A stretch of DNA of 64,000 nucleotides, taken from Prevotella sp. UBA4330 (GTDB lineage: Bacteria; Bacteroidota; Bacteroidia; Bacteroidales; Bacteroidaceae). Under the pieces are notes generated by a model. The model made no database searches. It saw nothing but the letters and a program-made list of their open reading frames with translations, and had not been told where the DNA came from. Below, piece after piece: positions 1 to 8,836 of this stretch. The translations under genes were made by a program, and so were the position numbers. Location: positions 77,749 through 141,748 of the forward strand of contig DGTS01000011.1 of assembly GCA_002394385.1 (NCBI GenBank). Direction: 5' to 3'. Within the stretch, counting starts at the first letter, position 1. Every line of letters begins with the position of its first letter.

Positions 1-2
1 CC

Positions 3-725
3 GTAGGCTATCGTGTATCATCCGCCCGTGCAACGAAGTTCCGTATTTGGGCTACGAAAATTCTGAATGAGTATATCCGTAAAGGGTTTGTGTTGGATGA
101 TGAGCGTCTAAAACAGGGCAAGGCTGTATTTGGAAAAGACTATTTCCGCGAATTGTTGGAGAGAGTCAGAAGCATACGTGCCAGCGAACGCCGTATCTGG
201 CAGCAAATAACAGATATTTATGCAGAATGTTCATACGACTACGACCGCAACTCCCCAACAACGCGAGAGTTCTATCAGATGATACAGAACCGTTTCCACT
301 ATGCCATTACAGGGCAGACGGCTCCCGAAATTATATACACCCGTGCAGACCACAGCAAAGAACACATGGGGCTACAGACGTGGAAGAATGCACCAGACGG
401 AAGGGTATTGCTTAGTGACACAAAGGTTGCCAAAAACTATTTGCCAGAGAAGGAAATACGGCAATTGGAAAGAGCCGTGACAGGCTATTTCGACTATATT
501 GAAGACTTGATAGAACGGGAAAATGCTTTTAATATGGAGCAGTTTGCCGCCTCGGTCAATGAGTTCCTTACTTTCCGCAGATATGCGCTTTTGCCTGACA
601 AGGGAAAAATAAGCAGAGAAGAAGCAGACCGAAAAGCCGAAGAAGAATATCGGCTGTTTAATCCTACCCAGAGAATAGACTCAGATTTCGACAAACAAGT
701 CAGAGGTCTGTTTGATGAAACATAA
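3..725 (+). CDS. RhuM family protein, 5' end outside the window
   Basis: The frame is open from the first bases of the window, so the N-terminus is missing; 240 codons plus stop remain. The visible start reads VGYRVSSARATKFRIWATK followed by a KGFVLDDERLK segment, which is the signature block of the RhuM (virulence protein) family. The rest is helical and charged. RhuM genes are often found as accessory genes inside type I restriction-modification loci or islands; their biochemical role is not established. A GTG at 90 could be mistaken for the start, but conserved residues lie upstream of it. No restriction gene is visible next to it here; the HsdR gene in this window is 62 kb away. Confidence 0.8.
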   Translation, partial: VGYRVSSARATKFRIWATKILNEYIRKGFVLDDERLKQGKAVFGKDYFRELLERVRSIRASERRIWQQITDIYAECSYDYDRNSPTTREFYQMIQNRFHYAITGQTAPEIIYTRADHSKEHMGLQTWKNAPDGRVLLSDTKVAKNYLPEKEIRQLERAVTGYFDYIEDLIERENAFNMEQFAASVNEFLTFRRYALLPDKGKISREEADRKAEEEYRLFNPTQRIDSDFDKQVRGLFDET

Positions 726-1011
726 TCAATATGTTCAACCAAGGTATAAGACGTGTACAGAATGTCGGTCGTGGTTATAGAGGCCACCGGGAAATTATTG
801 AAAACGATGCAGAGACGTAATTGAGATACAATGACGGTAGAATATCTTGGCAATCAGGAACTGTTGAAACTGTGAAATGGCTGACAATATATTATTTGTT
901 GGGGTAACAGAGCAAATAACATTCTACATGAGCGAAGCGACCATTGGTCGGGCACTTGGGGTTGTTCTACATATAATCATGTTAAGATTCGAAACTTTTC
1001 TGCTAAAAACA
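726..1011. other. intergenic stretch without recognisable gene
   Basis: Between the RhuM stop codon and the thrA promoters. I see no open frame of useful length with family resemblance, no tRNA and no terminator with a clear T-tract. It may contain decayed mobile-element sequence, but nothing specific supports that. Confidence 0.4.
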
Positions 1012-1041
1012 TTGTAATGTGAAAGAAAAAATGTAACTTTG
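1011..1041 (+). promoter_or_regulatory. upstream promoter of the thr operon (P1)
   Basis: Bacteroidota-type promoter: ATTG at 1011-1014, 19 bp spacer, TAACTTTG at 1034-1041. A transcript from here would have a leader of about 145 nt before thrA. Confidence 0.55.
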
Positions 1042-1095
1042 ACATCATAGATGCCGAAGTTACTTGCACTCGGAATAAAAAACATTCGAGTTTGT

Positions 1096-1126
1096 TTTGT
1101 TATTCACTCGTTTTTACGTAACTTTG
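1096..1126 (+). promoter_or_regulatory. proximal promoter of the thr operon (P2)
   Basis: TTTG at 1096-1099, 19 bp spacer, TAACTTTG at 1119-1126, an exact match to the Bacteroidota sigma consensus. The short leader contains a CCCTC/GAGGG stem-loop (1149-1166) but no T-tract and no threonine-rich leader peptide, so classical attenuation is not supported. Confidence 0.7.
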
Positions 1127-1193
1127 TCGCCGATTTAACTGTGGAGAACCCTCATCCGTTAGAGGGCCCCGACTTAATGAAGTAAACAAAGAA

Positions 1194-3626
1194 ATGAAAG
1201 TAATGAAATTTGGCGGAACGTCTGTAGGTTCCGTGAAAAGTATTCTTAGCCTCCGGAATATTGTGGAAAGAGAGGCACGGCGTCAGCCTGTAGTAGTAGT
1301 GGTTAGCGCGCTTGGCGGCATTACCGACAAGTTGTTGCAAACGGCACAGTTGGCTCTCGATGGTGACGAGCGCTATAAAAGCGAGATGAAGGCTATTGCC
1401 GACCGCCATCACCAGATGATTGATACGATTATCAATGACCCTAAAACCCGCGAAGACTTATTCAACACCGTTGACTCACTGCTGGAGCAGTTGGAGTCTA
1501 TTTATAAAGGTGTGTTCCTGATACGCGACCTGAGCGAGAAGACTCAGAACGCCATCGTGTCATACGGTGAGCGACTGAGTTCGCATATCGTTGCTGCGCT
1601 CATTAAAGGGGCAAAGCGGTACAACTCGCGCAAGTTCATACTCACCGAGCATAAGAACGGGCGTCACACGCTGATGGCACAGAAGACGGAGCAACTGGTG
1701 AAGGAAACTCTCGCCGACATGCCGCGCGTGGCTGTTGTACCAGGCTTCATAAGCAGCGACATGGCCACAGGCGAGACGACCAACCTCGGCAGAGGAGGAA
1801 GCGACTACACAGCCGCCATTATTGCGGCTGCAATGGATGCCGAGATACTCGAGATATGGACAGACGTTGACGGCTTTATGACCGCCGACCCCAGAGTGAT
1901 AAGAACCGCCTACACCATCAACGAACTGAGTTACACCGAGGCGATGGAACTTTGCAACTTCGGTGCCAAGGTGATATATCCGCCTACTATTTATCCTGTA
2001 TGTGTGAAGAATATCCCCATCAGGGTGAAGAACACATTCAACCCCTCGTTTGCTGGCACACTGATAAAAGACAAGATAGAGAACGACCGCAAGCCTATTA
2101 AAGGTATTTCGAGCATCTCGGGCACGTCGCTTATCACGGTGTCTGGTCTCTCGATGGTGGGTGTCATCGGTGTTAACCGCCGCATATTCACCGCCCTTGC
2201 AGACAATGGCATCTCGGTGTTCATCGTTTCGCAGGCATCATCGGAGAACTCCACGAGTATCGGTGTGCGCGACGATGATGCCGACTCAGCTGTTAATGTG
2301 CTCAATGAGGAGTTTGCCAAGGAGATAGCCACCGGCGCAATGTTCCCCATGCATGCCGAGAGCGGTCTTGCAACAATAGCAATAGTTGGCGAGAACATGA
2401 AGCACACCCCAGGTATCGCTGGAAAACTGTTCGGCACTCTCGGACGTAGCGGTATCTCGGTAATTGCATGTGCGCAGGGTGCTTCGGAGACCAACATCTC
2501 GTTTGTTGTTGACGGCAAGTTCCTTCGCAAGAGTCTTAACGTGCTGCACGACTCGTTCTTCCTCTCCGAATATACGGTGCTGAACCTGTTTGTTTGCGGA
2601 ACGGGAACAGTGGGCGGCAAACTGCTTGAGCAGATACGTCTGCAACAGGAGGAACTGAAGCGCACACGACGGTTGAAACTGAACGTCGTGGGCATCATGA
2701 GTTCTAAATACGGAATGTTCACACGCGACGGCATCGACCTTGAGAACTATCGCGAAGAACTGCGCCAGCACCCCGCAACGATGGAACAGATAAGAGAAGA
2801 GGTTCTCGGAATGAACATCTTCAACTCTGTGTTCGTTGACTGTACGGCAAGCCGCGAGGTGGCTTCGCTCTATCAGACATTCCTCGAGCACAACATCAGC
2901 GTCATTGCTGCCAACAAGATTGCTGCATCTTCAGAATATGAGAACTACGAAAGGCTGAAGGCCACGGCACTTCAACGCGGTGTAAAGTTCCGCTTTGAGA
3001 CCAATGTGGGTGCCGGTCTTCCCATTATCGGAACCATCAACGACCTGCGCAACTCTGGCGACAAGATACTGAAGATTGAGGCTGTGCTGAGCGGAACGCT
3101 CAACTTCATCTTCAACACTATTTCTAAGGATGTTCCTTTCTCAGAGACTGTTCGCAGAGCAAAGGAGGAAGGCTATTCAGAACCAGACCCGAGAATAGAC
3201 CTCAGCGGTATGGATGTCGTGAGGAAACTGGTTATACTTACCCGTGAGGCAGGTTACAAGATTGAGCAGGACGATGTGGAGAAACATCTCTTTGTGCCAG
3301 ACAAATACTTCGAGGGAAGTATCGACAACTTCTGGAAACATCTGCCCGAACTTGACGCCGACTTCGAGAGCCGCCGCGCAAGACTTGAGTCTGAAGGCAA
3401 GCGGTGGCGCTTTGTTGCCACGATGGAGAACGGCAAGGCTCGCGTCGAACTACAGGAGATTGAGCGTCAGCATCCTTTCTACGGGCTCGAAGGCTCTAAC
3501 AACATTGTGATGCTCACCACCGAGCGTTACCGCGAGTACCCCATGCTCATACAAGGCTACGGAGCAGGCGCGAGCGTGACGGCAGCCGGAGTGTTCGCTA
3601 ACATCATGTCTATTGCAAATATATAA
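1194..3626 (+). CDS. thrA: bifunctional aspartokinase / homoserine dehydrogenase
   Basis: Catalyses the first and third steps from aspartate to homoserine for threonine, methionine and lysine synthesis. The 810-residue length is that of fused ThrA/MetL enzymes. N-terminal kinase domain opens with MKVMKFGGTSVGS; two ACT-like regulatory repeats occupy roughly residues 310-450; the NAD(P)-binding glycine motif CGTGTVGG lies near residue 466 and the homoserine dehydrogenase core block EAVLSGTLNFIFN near 630. First gene of the thrA-apgM-thrC operon, so threonine is the likely end product and feedback regulator. Whether this copy is threonine-sensitive cannot be told from sequence. Its stop is followed after two bases by an octamer repeat array. 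Confidence 0.97.
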   Translation: MKVMKFGGTSVGSVKSILSLRNIVEREARRQPVVVVVSALGGITDKLLQTAQLALDGDERYKSEMKAIADRHHQMIDTIINDPKTREDLFNTVDSLLEQLESIYKGVFLIRDLSEKTQNAIVSYGERLSSHIVAALIKGAKRYNSRKFILTEHKNGRHTLMAQKTEQLVKETLADMPRVAVVPGFISSDMATGETTNLGRGGSDYTAAIIAAAMDAEILEIWTDVDGFMTADPRVIRTAYTINELSYTEAMELCNFGAKVIYPPTIYPVCVKNIPIRVKNTFNPSFAGTLIKDKIENDRKPIKGISSISGTSLITVSGLSMVGVIGVNRRIFTALADNGISVFIVSQASSENSTSIGVRDDDADSAVNVLNEEFAKEIATGAMFPMHAESGLATIAIVGENMKHTPGIAGKLFGTLGRSGISVIACAQGASETNISFVVDGKFLRKSLNVLHDSFFLSEYTVLNLFVCGTGTVGGKLLEQIRLQQEELKRTRRLKLNVVGIMSSKYGMFTRDGIDLENYREELRQHPATMEQIREEVLGMNIFNSVFVDCTASREVASLYQTFLEHNISVIAANKIAASSEYENYERLKATALQRGVKFRFETNVGAGLPIIGTINDLRNSGDKILKIEAVLSGTLNFIFNTISKDVPFSETVRRAKEEGYSEPDPRIDLSGMDVVRKLVILTREAGYKIEQDDVEKHLFVPDKYFEGSIDNFWKHLPELDADFESRRARLESEGKRWRFVATMENGKARVELQEIERQHPFYGLEGSNNIVMLTTERYREYPMLIQGYGAGASVTAAGVFANIMSIANI

Positions 3627-3628
3627 TA

Positions 3629-3758
3629 GTTGATGAGTTGATAAGTTGGTGAGTTAATGAGTTGGTGAGTTAATAAGTTGATAAGTTGACGAGTTAATAG
3701 TTTACAAGACATGACAGCAAGTAACTTGTTTACTTGTTAACTTGTCAACTAGTCAACT
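3629..3758 (+). repeat. octamer array with inverted arm between thrA and the apgM-like gene
   Basis: Ten consecutive 8-nt units of the form GTTGATGA/GTTGATAA/GTTGGTGA/GTTAATGA run from 3629 to 3708, starting two bases after the thrA stop. After a 13-nt spacer, four to five units of the reverse complement (TAACTTGT, TTACTTGT, CAACTAGT) run from 3722 to 3758. The two arms could pair in RNA into a long imperfect hairpin inside the operon. Confidence 0.9.
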
Positions 3759-3773
3759 AAAAAGAATAATGAT

Positions 3774-5024
3774 ATGAAACATATTATAATATTAGGTGAC
3801 GGAATGGCCGATCATCCTGTGGAAAGAATAGGAGGCAAGACCCTGTTGCAGTATGCTGACAAGCCATACATGGATATGCTCGCGCGCAAGGGAAAAACGG
3901 GAAGGTTAATAACTGTTCCCGAGGGTTTCCCACCGGGAAGCGAAGTCGCCAACACCGCAATAATGGGCTACGACCTCAACAAGGTATATGAGGGAAGAGG
4001 ACCATTAGAGGCTGCAAGCATAGGATATGAAATGGCTGAGGATGATTTTGCCATACGCTGTAACATCATCACCCTTGAGGACGGAAAGATAATCACTCAT
4101 AACGGCGGCAACCTTGAAACAGAAGATGCCGATGTGCTTATCAAGTATCTTGACGAGCATCTCGGATCTGACAAGGTGAAGTTCATCACTGGCATTCAGT
4201 ACCGCCATCTGCTCGTAATAAAAGGAGGGAGCAAGCACATCGTTTGCAACCCGCCACACGACCATCCCAACGAGGAGTGGAGACCGCTGCTCGTTACGGC
4301 TGAGCCAGGATGGGAGAACAAGAGGGAGGAAGGCACCACGAGAATGACAGGACAAGAGACTGCCGACCTTATAAACGACCTCATACTGAAATCGCAAGAA
4401 CTGCTGGCGAAACATCCATACAACCAGAAGAAAGCAGCCGAGGGAAAACGTCAGGCCAACAGCATCTGGCCCTGGAGCGGAGGCTACCGACCATCAATGC
4501 AGACGCTGATGCAACTTTACCCACAAGTGAAGACTGGTTCTGTAATTTCGGCTGTGGACCTTATTCGCGGCATAGGTCACTATGCTGGGTTGGATATCAT
4601 CGAGGTGGAAGGAGCGACAGGACTTGCAGACACCAACTATGAGGGCAAAGCAGCGGCAGCCATCGAGGCACTGAAGAAACAGGACTTCGTCTTCGTTCAT
4701 GTCGAGGCGACCGACGAGGCAGGTCATGACGGCGACCTCGAACTGAAACTGCGTGCCATAAACTACCTCGACCACCGACTCATCGAGCCTATTTATAACG
4801 AAGTGCGCACATGGGATGAGCCCGTTTGCATAGCGATACTGCCCGACCACCCCACCCCGGTGGAAATGCGCATCCACGTCAACGAGCCAGTACCATTCAT
4901 CATATATTATAAAGGTATAGAGCCCGACAGCGTTCAGAGTTACGACGAGGTAAGCGTTGTTGGCGGCGAATATGGCCTGCTGCGCCTCAATCAATTCATG
5001 GAAACCCTCATGAGCATCGTTTAA
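3774..5024 (+). CDS. ApgM-type phosphoglycerate mutase family protein, probable alternative homoserine kinase
   Basis: 416 residues of the archaeal-type cofactor-independent phosphoglycerate mutase (alkaline phosphatase superfamily). The metal-binding start IIILGDGMADHP and the PGSEVANTAIMGYD block with the nucleophilic serine are present, as is a C-terminal ILPDHPTP metal segment. No ThrB-type GHMP kinase is present in the operon. Because this gene lies between thrA and thrC, it most probably supplies O-phosphohomoserine. A homoserine kinase role has been proposed for this family in such contexts; glycolytic mutase activity is the alternative. It is cotranscribed with thrC, 18 nt downstream. 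Confidence 0.85.
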   Translation: MKHIIILGDGMADHPVERIGGKTLLQYADKPYMDMLARKGKTGRLITVPEGFPPGSEVANTAIMGYDLNKVYEGRGPLEAASIGYEMAEDDFAIRCNIITLEDGKIITHNGGNLETEDADVLIKYLDEHLGSDKVKFITGIQYRHLLVIKGGSKHIVCNPPHDHPNEEWRPLLVTAEPGWENKREEGTTRMTGQETADLINDLILKSQELLAKHPYNQKKAAEGKRQANSIWPWSGGYRPSMQTLMQLYPQVKTGSVISAVDLIRGIGHYAGLDIIEVEGATGLADTNYEGKAAAAIEALKKQDFVFVHVEATDEAGHDGDLELKLRAINYLDHRLIEPIYNEVRTWDEPVCIAILPDHPTPVEMRIHVNEPVPFIIYYKGIEPDSVQSYDEVSVVGGEYGLLRLNQFMETLMSIV

Positions 5025-5042
5025 CACCCATCACCCAAGAAT

Positions 5043-6347
5043 ATGTTATATTACAGTACAAATAAGAAAGCACCACTCGCAACATTAGAGAAAGCAGTGG
5101 TGAAAGGACTGGCAGAAGACCGCGGACTCTATATGCCCGAGCGCATCAAGCAACTGCCACAAGAGTTTTTCGACAACATCGACAAGATGTCATTCCAAGA
5201 GATAGCATACACCGTTGCCGATGCTTTCTTCGGAGAGGATGTCGAGCCAGAGTCGCTTCGCAAGATAGTATATGACACGCTGGCTTTCGACTGCCCCGTG
5301 GTTAATGTCACGGGAAACATCTACTCGTTGGAACTATTCCACGGACCGACACTTGCCTTCAAGGATGTAGGCGCCAGGTTTATGGCTCGTCTGCTGCAAT
5401 ATTTCCTGAAGAAAGAGGGCAATGCCAACGAGGTTAATGTGCTCGTAGCCACGAGTGGCGACACGGGGTCGGCAGTAGCCAACGGTTTCCTCGGTGTTGA
5501 CGGCATTCATGTGTATGTGCTCTACCCCAAAGGGAAGGTAAGCAAGATACAGGAAAGCCAGTTCACCACACTCGGCAAGAACATCACAGCAATAGAGGTT
5601 GACGGAGTGTTCGACGACTGCCAAGCGTTGGTTAAGAGCGCCTTCATGGACGAGGAACTGAACAATAAGATGAAGTTGACCTCTGCCAACAGCATCAATG
5701 TGGCACGATTCCTGCCGCAGGCATTCTACTACTTCAATGCATACGCACGGATGAAGGCACTCGGAAAGGCCGACAACCTCGTGATATGCGTGCCCAGTGG
5801 CAACTTCGGAAACATCACCGCAGCACTGTTCGGCGCGCGCATGGGACTGCCCGTCAGGCGTTTCATTGCGGCAAACAATGCCAACGACATCGTTTACAAC
5901 TACCTGAAGTCCGGCGAATACAACCCGAAGCCGAGCATACAGACCATAGCAAATGCAATGGACGTGGGCGACCCGTCGAACTTCGCACGCATACTCGACC
6001 TCTACGGCAACAGCCATGAGCGGATAGCATCGCACATGTCGGGAGCGACATACCGTGACGACGAAATTCGACGAACGATGAAAGAGTGCTACGAAACGAA
6101 CAAGTACATCCTCGACCCGCACGGAGCATGCGGCTATCAGGCGCTGAAGGACTTGCTCGAAGAAGGCGAGTCGGGAGTGTTCTGCGAGACGGCACATCCA
6201 GCAAAATTCAAAGAGACGGTGGAGTCGGCAATAAATGCTGAAGTAGAAATCCCCGCCCGTCTGGCTGCCTTCATGGAGGGCAAGAAGCAGAGCGTCAGCA
6301 TGACAAAGGACTTCGCAGATTTCAAGAGTTATTTAATTGGCAAGTAA
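5043..6347 (+). CDS. thrC: threonine synthase
   Basis: PLP enzyme that turns O-phosphohomoserine into threonine. The 434-residue length fits the long ThrC class. The N-terminal YYSTNKKAPLATLEKAVVKG block is typical of the class; the PLP lysine is K107 in FHGPTLAFKD; ATSGDTGSAVANGF and the phosphate-binding PSGNFGN loop follow. It is the last gene of the thr operon. The stop codon falls in a short piece of octamer-like sequence in reverse orientation (6341-6367). Confidence 0.96.
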   Translation: MLYYSTNKKAPLATLEKAVVKGLAEDRGLYMPERIKQLPQEFFDNIDKMSFQEIAYTVADAFFGEDVEPESLRKIVYDTLAFDCPVVNVTGNIYSLELFHGPTLAFKDVGARFMARLLQYFLKKEGNANEVNVLVATSGDTGSAVANGFLGVDGIHVYVLYPKGKVSKIQESQFTTLGKNITAIEVDGVFDDCQALVKSAFMDEELNNKMKLTSANSINVARFLPQAFYYFNAYARMKALGKADNLVICVPSGNFGNITAALFGARMGLPVRRFIAANNANDIVYNYLKSGEYNPKPSIQTIANAMDVGDPSNFARILDLYGNSHERIASHMSGATYRDDEIRRTMKECYETNKYILDPHGACGYQALKDLLEEGESGVFCETAHPAKFKETVESAINAEVEIPARLAAFMEGKKQSVSMTKDFADFKSYLIGK

Positions 6348-6382
6348 CTCGTCCACTTGTCAACTAAAAAAACCTTAAATAA

Positions 6383-6414
6383 TTTGGAAGTTAAGCAATA
6401 AAGAAGTACTTTTG
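6383..6414 (+). promoter_or_regulatory. promoter of the structured RNA upstream of ribE
   Basis: TTTG at 6383-6386, 20 bp spacer, TACTTTTG at 6407-6414. It points at the structured RNA described next; no separate promoter for ribE is visible. Confidence 0.65.
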
Positions 6415-6420
6415 CAAAAG

Positions 6421-6632
6421 ATAAGGAGAAAAAGGTTGGCCGTATCGTATAGATCGGGATACTCATCAAATAATACTGAAAACCGAGACGACTTCTCTTG
6501 TTGATGGCGGGCCATATAAAGTTCTCACGGACCTAAGCTGTAAAGCCGGTGGATTACAAAGACGGAGAGTCCTCAAATCATTTCACCTCGGAGTTTCATC
6601 ACATCATCGGTACGGCCTTTTTCCCTTTTTTT
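6421..6632 (+). ncRNA. structured non-coding RNA candidate (6S-like or Bacteroidales-1-like)
   Basis: About 210 nt with a good promoter just upstream and a poly-T end. The ends pair: GGCCGTATCG (6438-6447) with CGGTACGGCC (6608-6617), ten consecutive pairs with one G-U, directly followed by a T-rich tract (6618-6632). Inside, CCGAG (6483-6487) pairs with CTCGG (6587-6591) and GACTTCTC with GAGAGTC with one bulge. There is no coding frame. The closed terminal stem recalls 6S RNA, but I could not derive the central bubble. FMN riboswitch motifs are absent. The terminator lies about 20 nt before ribE, so a cis-acting leader for ribE remains possible. Confidence 0.55.
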
Positions 6633-6651
6633 AATAACCTAAAATATCAAT

Positions 6652-7257
6652 ATGTTCAGCGGTATAATTGAAGCATTCGCCACTGTAGTGGCAATAGAGA
6701 AAGACAAGGAGAATGTCAACCTGACACTCACCTGCCCTTTCGTAAGTGAACTGAAAATAGACCAAAGCGTTGCCCACAATGGCGTTTGCCTTACGGTGGT
6801 TGAGATTAAGGACGGCAACTATGTCGTAACTGCCATGAAGGAAACCCTCGACCGCTCTAACCTCGGACTCCTGAAAGTGGGAGACAAGGTGAACGTGGAA
6901 CGCTCGATGATGATTAACGGCAGGCTCGACGGGCACATCGTGCAGGGACACGTAGATACCACAGCCACATGCATCGCAATGGAAGACGCGCAGGGAAGCA
7001 CCTACTTCACCTTCCGTCACGAAAGCACGAAAGAGATGGTGGGCAGAGGCTACTTCACGGTTGACAAGGGCAGCGTGACGGTAAACGGCGTGTCTCTCAC
7101 CGTATGCAACCCCACCAAAGACACGTTCCAGGTGGCTATCATACCATATACTATGGAGCACACCAACTTCTGCGACATCAAGATAGGGACTGTGGTCAAT
7201 CTTGAGTTTGACGTCTTGGGGAAATACATCGCAAGAATGAGGTCGCTGGAGGAGTAA
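6652..7257 (+). CDS. ribE: riboflavin synthase, alpha chain
   Basis: Converts two 6,7-dimethyl-8-ribityllumazine molecules into riboflavin. 201 residues, the usual length. The diagnostic MFSGIIE start is present and the two lumazine-binding half-domains carry the paired motifs AHNGVCLTV (about residue 42) and VNGVSLTV (about residue 144). It stands alone, between the structured RNA and an intrinsic terminator. Its expression probably depends on read-through from the RNA promoter or on an unseen promoter. Confidence 0.96.
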   Translation: MFSGIIEAFATVVAIEKDKENVNLTLTCPFVSELKIDQSVAHNGVCLTVVEIKDGNYVVTAMKETLDRSNLGLLKVGDKVNVERSMMINGRLDGHIVQGHVDTTATCIAMEDAQGSTYFTFRHESTKEMVGRGYFTVDKGSVTVNGVSLTVCNPTKDTFQVAIIPYTMEHTNFCDIKIGTVVNLEFDVLGKYIARMRSLEE

Positions 7258-7290
7258 GACATATAATAACACCATTGACTGCAATGCATA

Positions 7291-7317
7291 AAAAGGTTGA
7301 ACTATGTTCGACCTTTT
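7291..7317 (+). terminator. intrinsic terminator after ribE
   Basis: Stem AAAAGGTTGAAC / GTTCGACCTTTT, 12 pairs with one G-U and a 3-nt loop, ending in a T-tract. Confidence 0.8.
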
Positions 7318-7405
7318 ATAATGTGCAATTATATGTTAAACATGGCATTTTCTATCGACAATTCGCTTTTTTGTCTCTACTAACCAAGCAGAGATATCTA
7401 TTTAA

Positions 7406-7437
7406 TTTGATTTCACCCGATTATTATTCTACCTTTG
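7406..7437 (+). promoter_or_regulatory. promoter of the efflux operon
   Basis: TTTG at 7406-7409, 20 bp spacer, TACCTTTG at 7430-7437, 41 bp before the TolC-family start codon. Confidence 0.75.
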
Positions 7438-7478
7438 CAATCGGTTTATAGTGTAATTATAGAAACAAATAATACAAA

Positions 7479-8813
7479 ATGAAACTTAGAATCAAACTGT
7501 TTGCCCTCATGTTATGCGGCATTTTCAGCACTGCATGGGCACAAGAAACAAAGCAATGGACTCTTCAGGAATGCATCGATTATGCTCTGGAGAACAACAT
7601 ACAGTTAAAGAAAAACAGCATCAAGAAACGTAGTTCGCACGAAGACGTGCTGCAGTCGCAAGCCGACCTGCTGCCATCGCTCAGTGCCTCCACATCACAA
7701 AGCGTCACCTACAGCCCATGGCCAGAGACGGGACGCGCTACAGTGGCAAACGGCTATGTCCAGACTTCAGTTGACAAAGTTTTCTACAACGGCTCTTACG
7801 GAGTGAACGCCAACTGGACCGTGTGGAACGGTGGACGCAACACCAACACCATCAAACTGAACAAGATGAACGAACAGATGGCAGAACTCGACTCTGCCAT
7901 CACGGCAAACAATATTCAAGAGCAGATTGTTCAACTCTATGTGCAGATAATCTACAGCAACGAAGCAATAGGAGTGAACAAGGAAAACCTGGAGACATGC
8001 AAGAAAAACGAGGAACGCGGCAAGACGATGGTTGAAGTGGGAAAGATGAGCAAGGCTGACCTCGCACAACTTACCGCACAGCGGGCACAGGCAGAATATA
8101 ACGTCGTGGAGGCTGAGACGAACGTCAAGAACTACAAGAGACAACTGAAACAGTTGCTGCAACTCACCGACGTTTCTTTCGACGTGGCTATACCTGAAGC
8201 GACGGACGAGATGGCCCTGCAAGAAATTCCCGCACTCAACACCATCTACCAGCAGGCACTTGACAACCGCCCAGAGATAAGAAACGCCATGCTTGGCATT
8301 GAAAGCAGCGATGTCAGCATCAGTCTTGCCAAAGCACAACGCATGCCTACCGTCGGACTTAACGCAAGCGCCGTGACAAACACCACGTCGATGAGCGACA
8401 ATGCGTGGGGAACGCAGTTGAAGACCAACTTCAACCTCGGTGCAGGTGTGTCTGTGAGTGTTCCGTTATTCGACAACCGCCAGACAAAGACCGCGGTCAA
8501 TAAGGCGATGCTGCAGAAACAGAGTTATCAACTCGACTTGGAAAACGAGCGCACCAACCTATACAGCACGATAGAGAACTACTGGCTGCAGGCAGAGACA
8601 AACCAAAGCCGGTTTAAGGCTGCCAAGGTGAGTACAGAGAGCGCGCAGGCCAGTTTCGACCTCCTGCAAGAGCAGTTCCGCCTCGGACTGAAAAACATCA
8701 TCGAACTGATGAACGGAAAGGATAACCTGCTGACCGCAAAACAAAACGAACTGCAAAGCAAGTATCTCACCATCTTGAACATCGAGATGCTCAAGTTCTA
8801 CGGAAAAGAATAA
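7479..8813 (+). CDS. TolC-family outer membrane efflux protein
   Basis: Outer-membrane channel of a tripartite exporter. 444 residues, with a signal peptide ending near TAWA-QE, then WTLQECIDYALENN, the standard opening of OEP-family proteins. Two helical repeats follow, with long polar helices (EQIVQLYVQIIYSNEAIG; SLAKAQRMPTVGLNAS). It is the first gene of an operon with a membrane-fusion protein, ABC ATPase and MacB-type permease. The exported substrate cannot be deduced; macrolide-like drugs, peptides or lipids are all possible for this class. Confidence 0.93.
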   Translation: MKLRIKLFALMLCGIFSTAWAQETKQWTLQECIDYALENNIQLKKNSIKKRSSHEDVLQSQADLLPSLSASTSQSVTYSPWPETGRATVANGYVQTSVDKVFYNGSYGVNANWTVWNGGRNTNTIKLNKMNEQMAELDSAITANNIQEQIVQLYVQIIYSNEAIGVNKENLETCKKNEERGKTMVEVGKMSKADLAQLTAQRAQAEYNVVEAETNVKNYKRQLKQLLQLTDVSFDVAIPEATDEMALQEIPALNTIYQQALDNRPEIRNAMLGIESSDVSISLAKAQRMPTVGLNASAVTNTTSMSDNAWGTQLKTNFNLGAGVSVSVPLFDNRQTKTAVNKAMLQKQSYQLDLENERTNLYSTIENYWLQAETNQSRFKAAKVSTESAQASFDLLQEQFRLGLKNIIELMNGKDNLLTAKQNELQSKYLTILNIEMLKFYGKE

Positions 8814-8836
8814 TAAACACTAAACTCAAGATTAAC

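Noticed and set aside
1050..1181. 44-codon leader peptide for thr attenuation
   Set aside because: The frame spans the proximal promoter and has hardly any Thr or Ile codons; the hairpin has no T-tract.
5334..6197. 287-codon open frame opposite thrC
   Set aside because: Antisense shadow; composition is not protein-like.
6430..6630. FMN riboswitch before riboflavin synthase
   Set aside because: The conserved FMN aptamer segments are absent, and the RNA has its own closed terminal stem and terminator.
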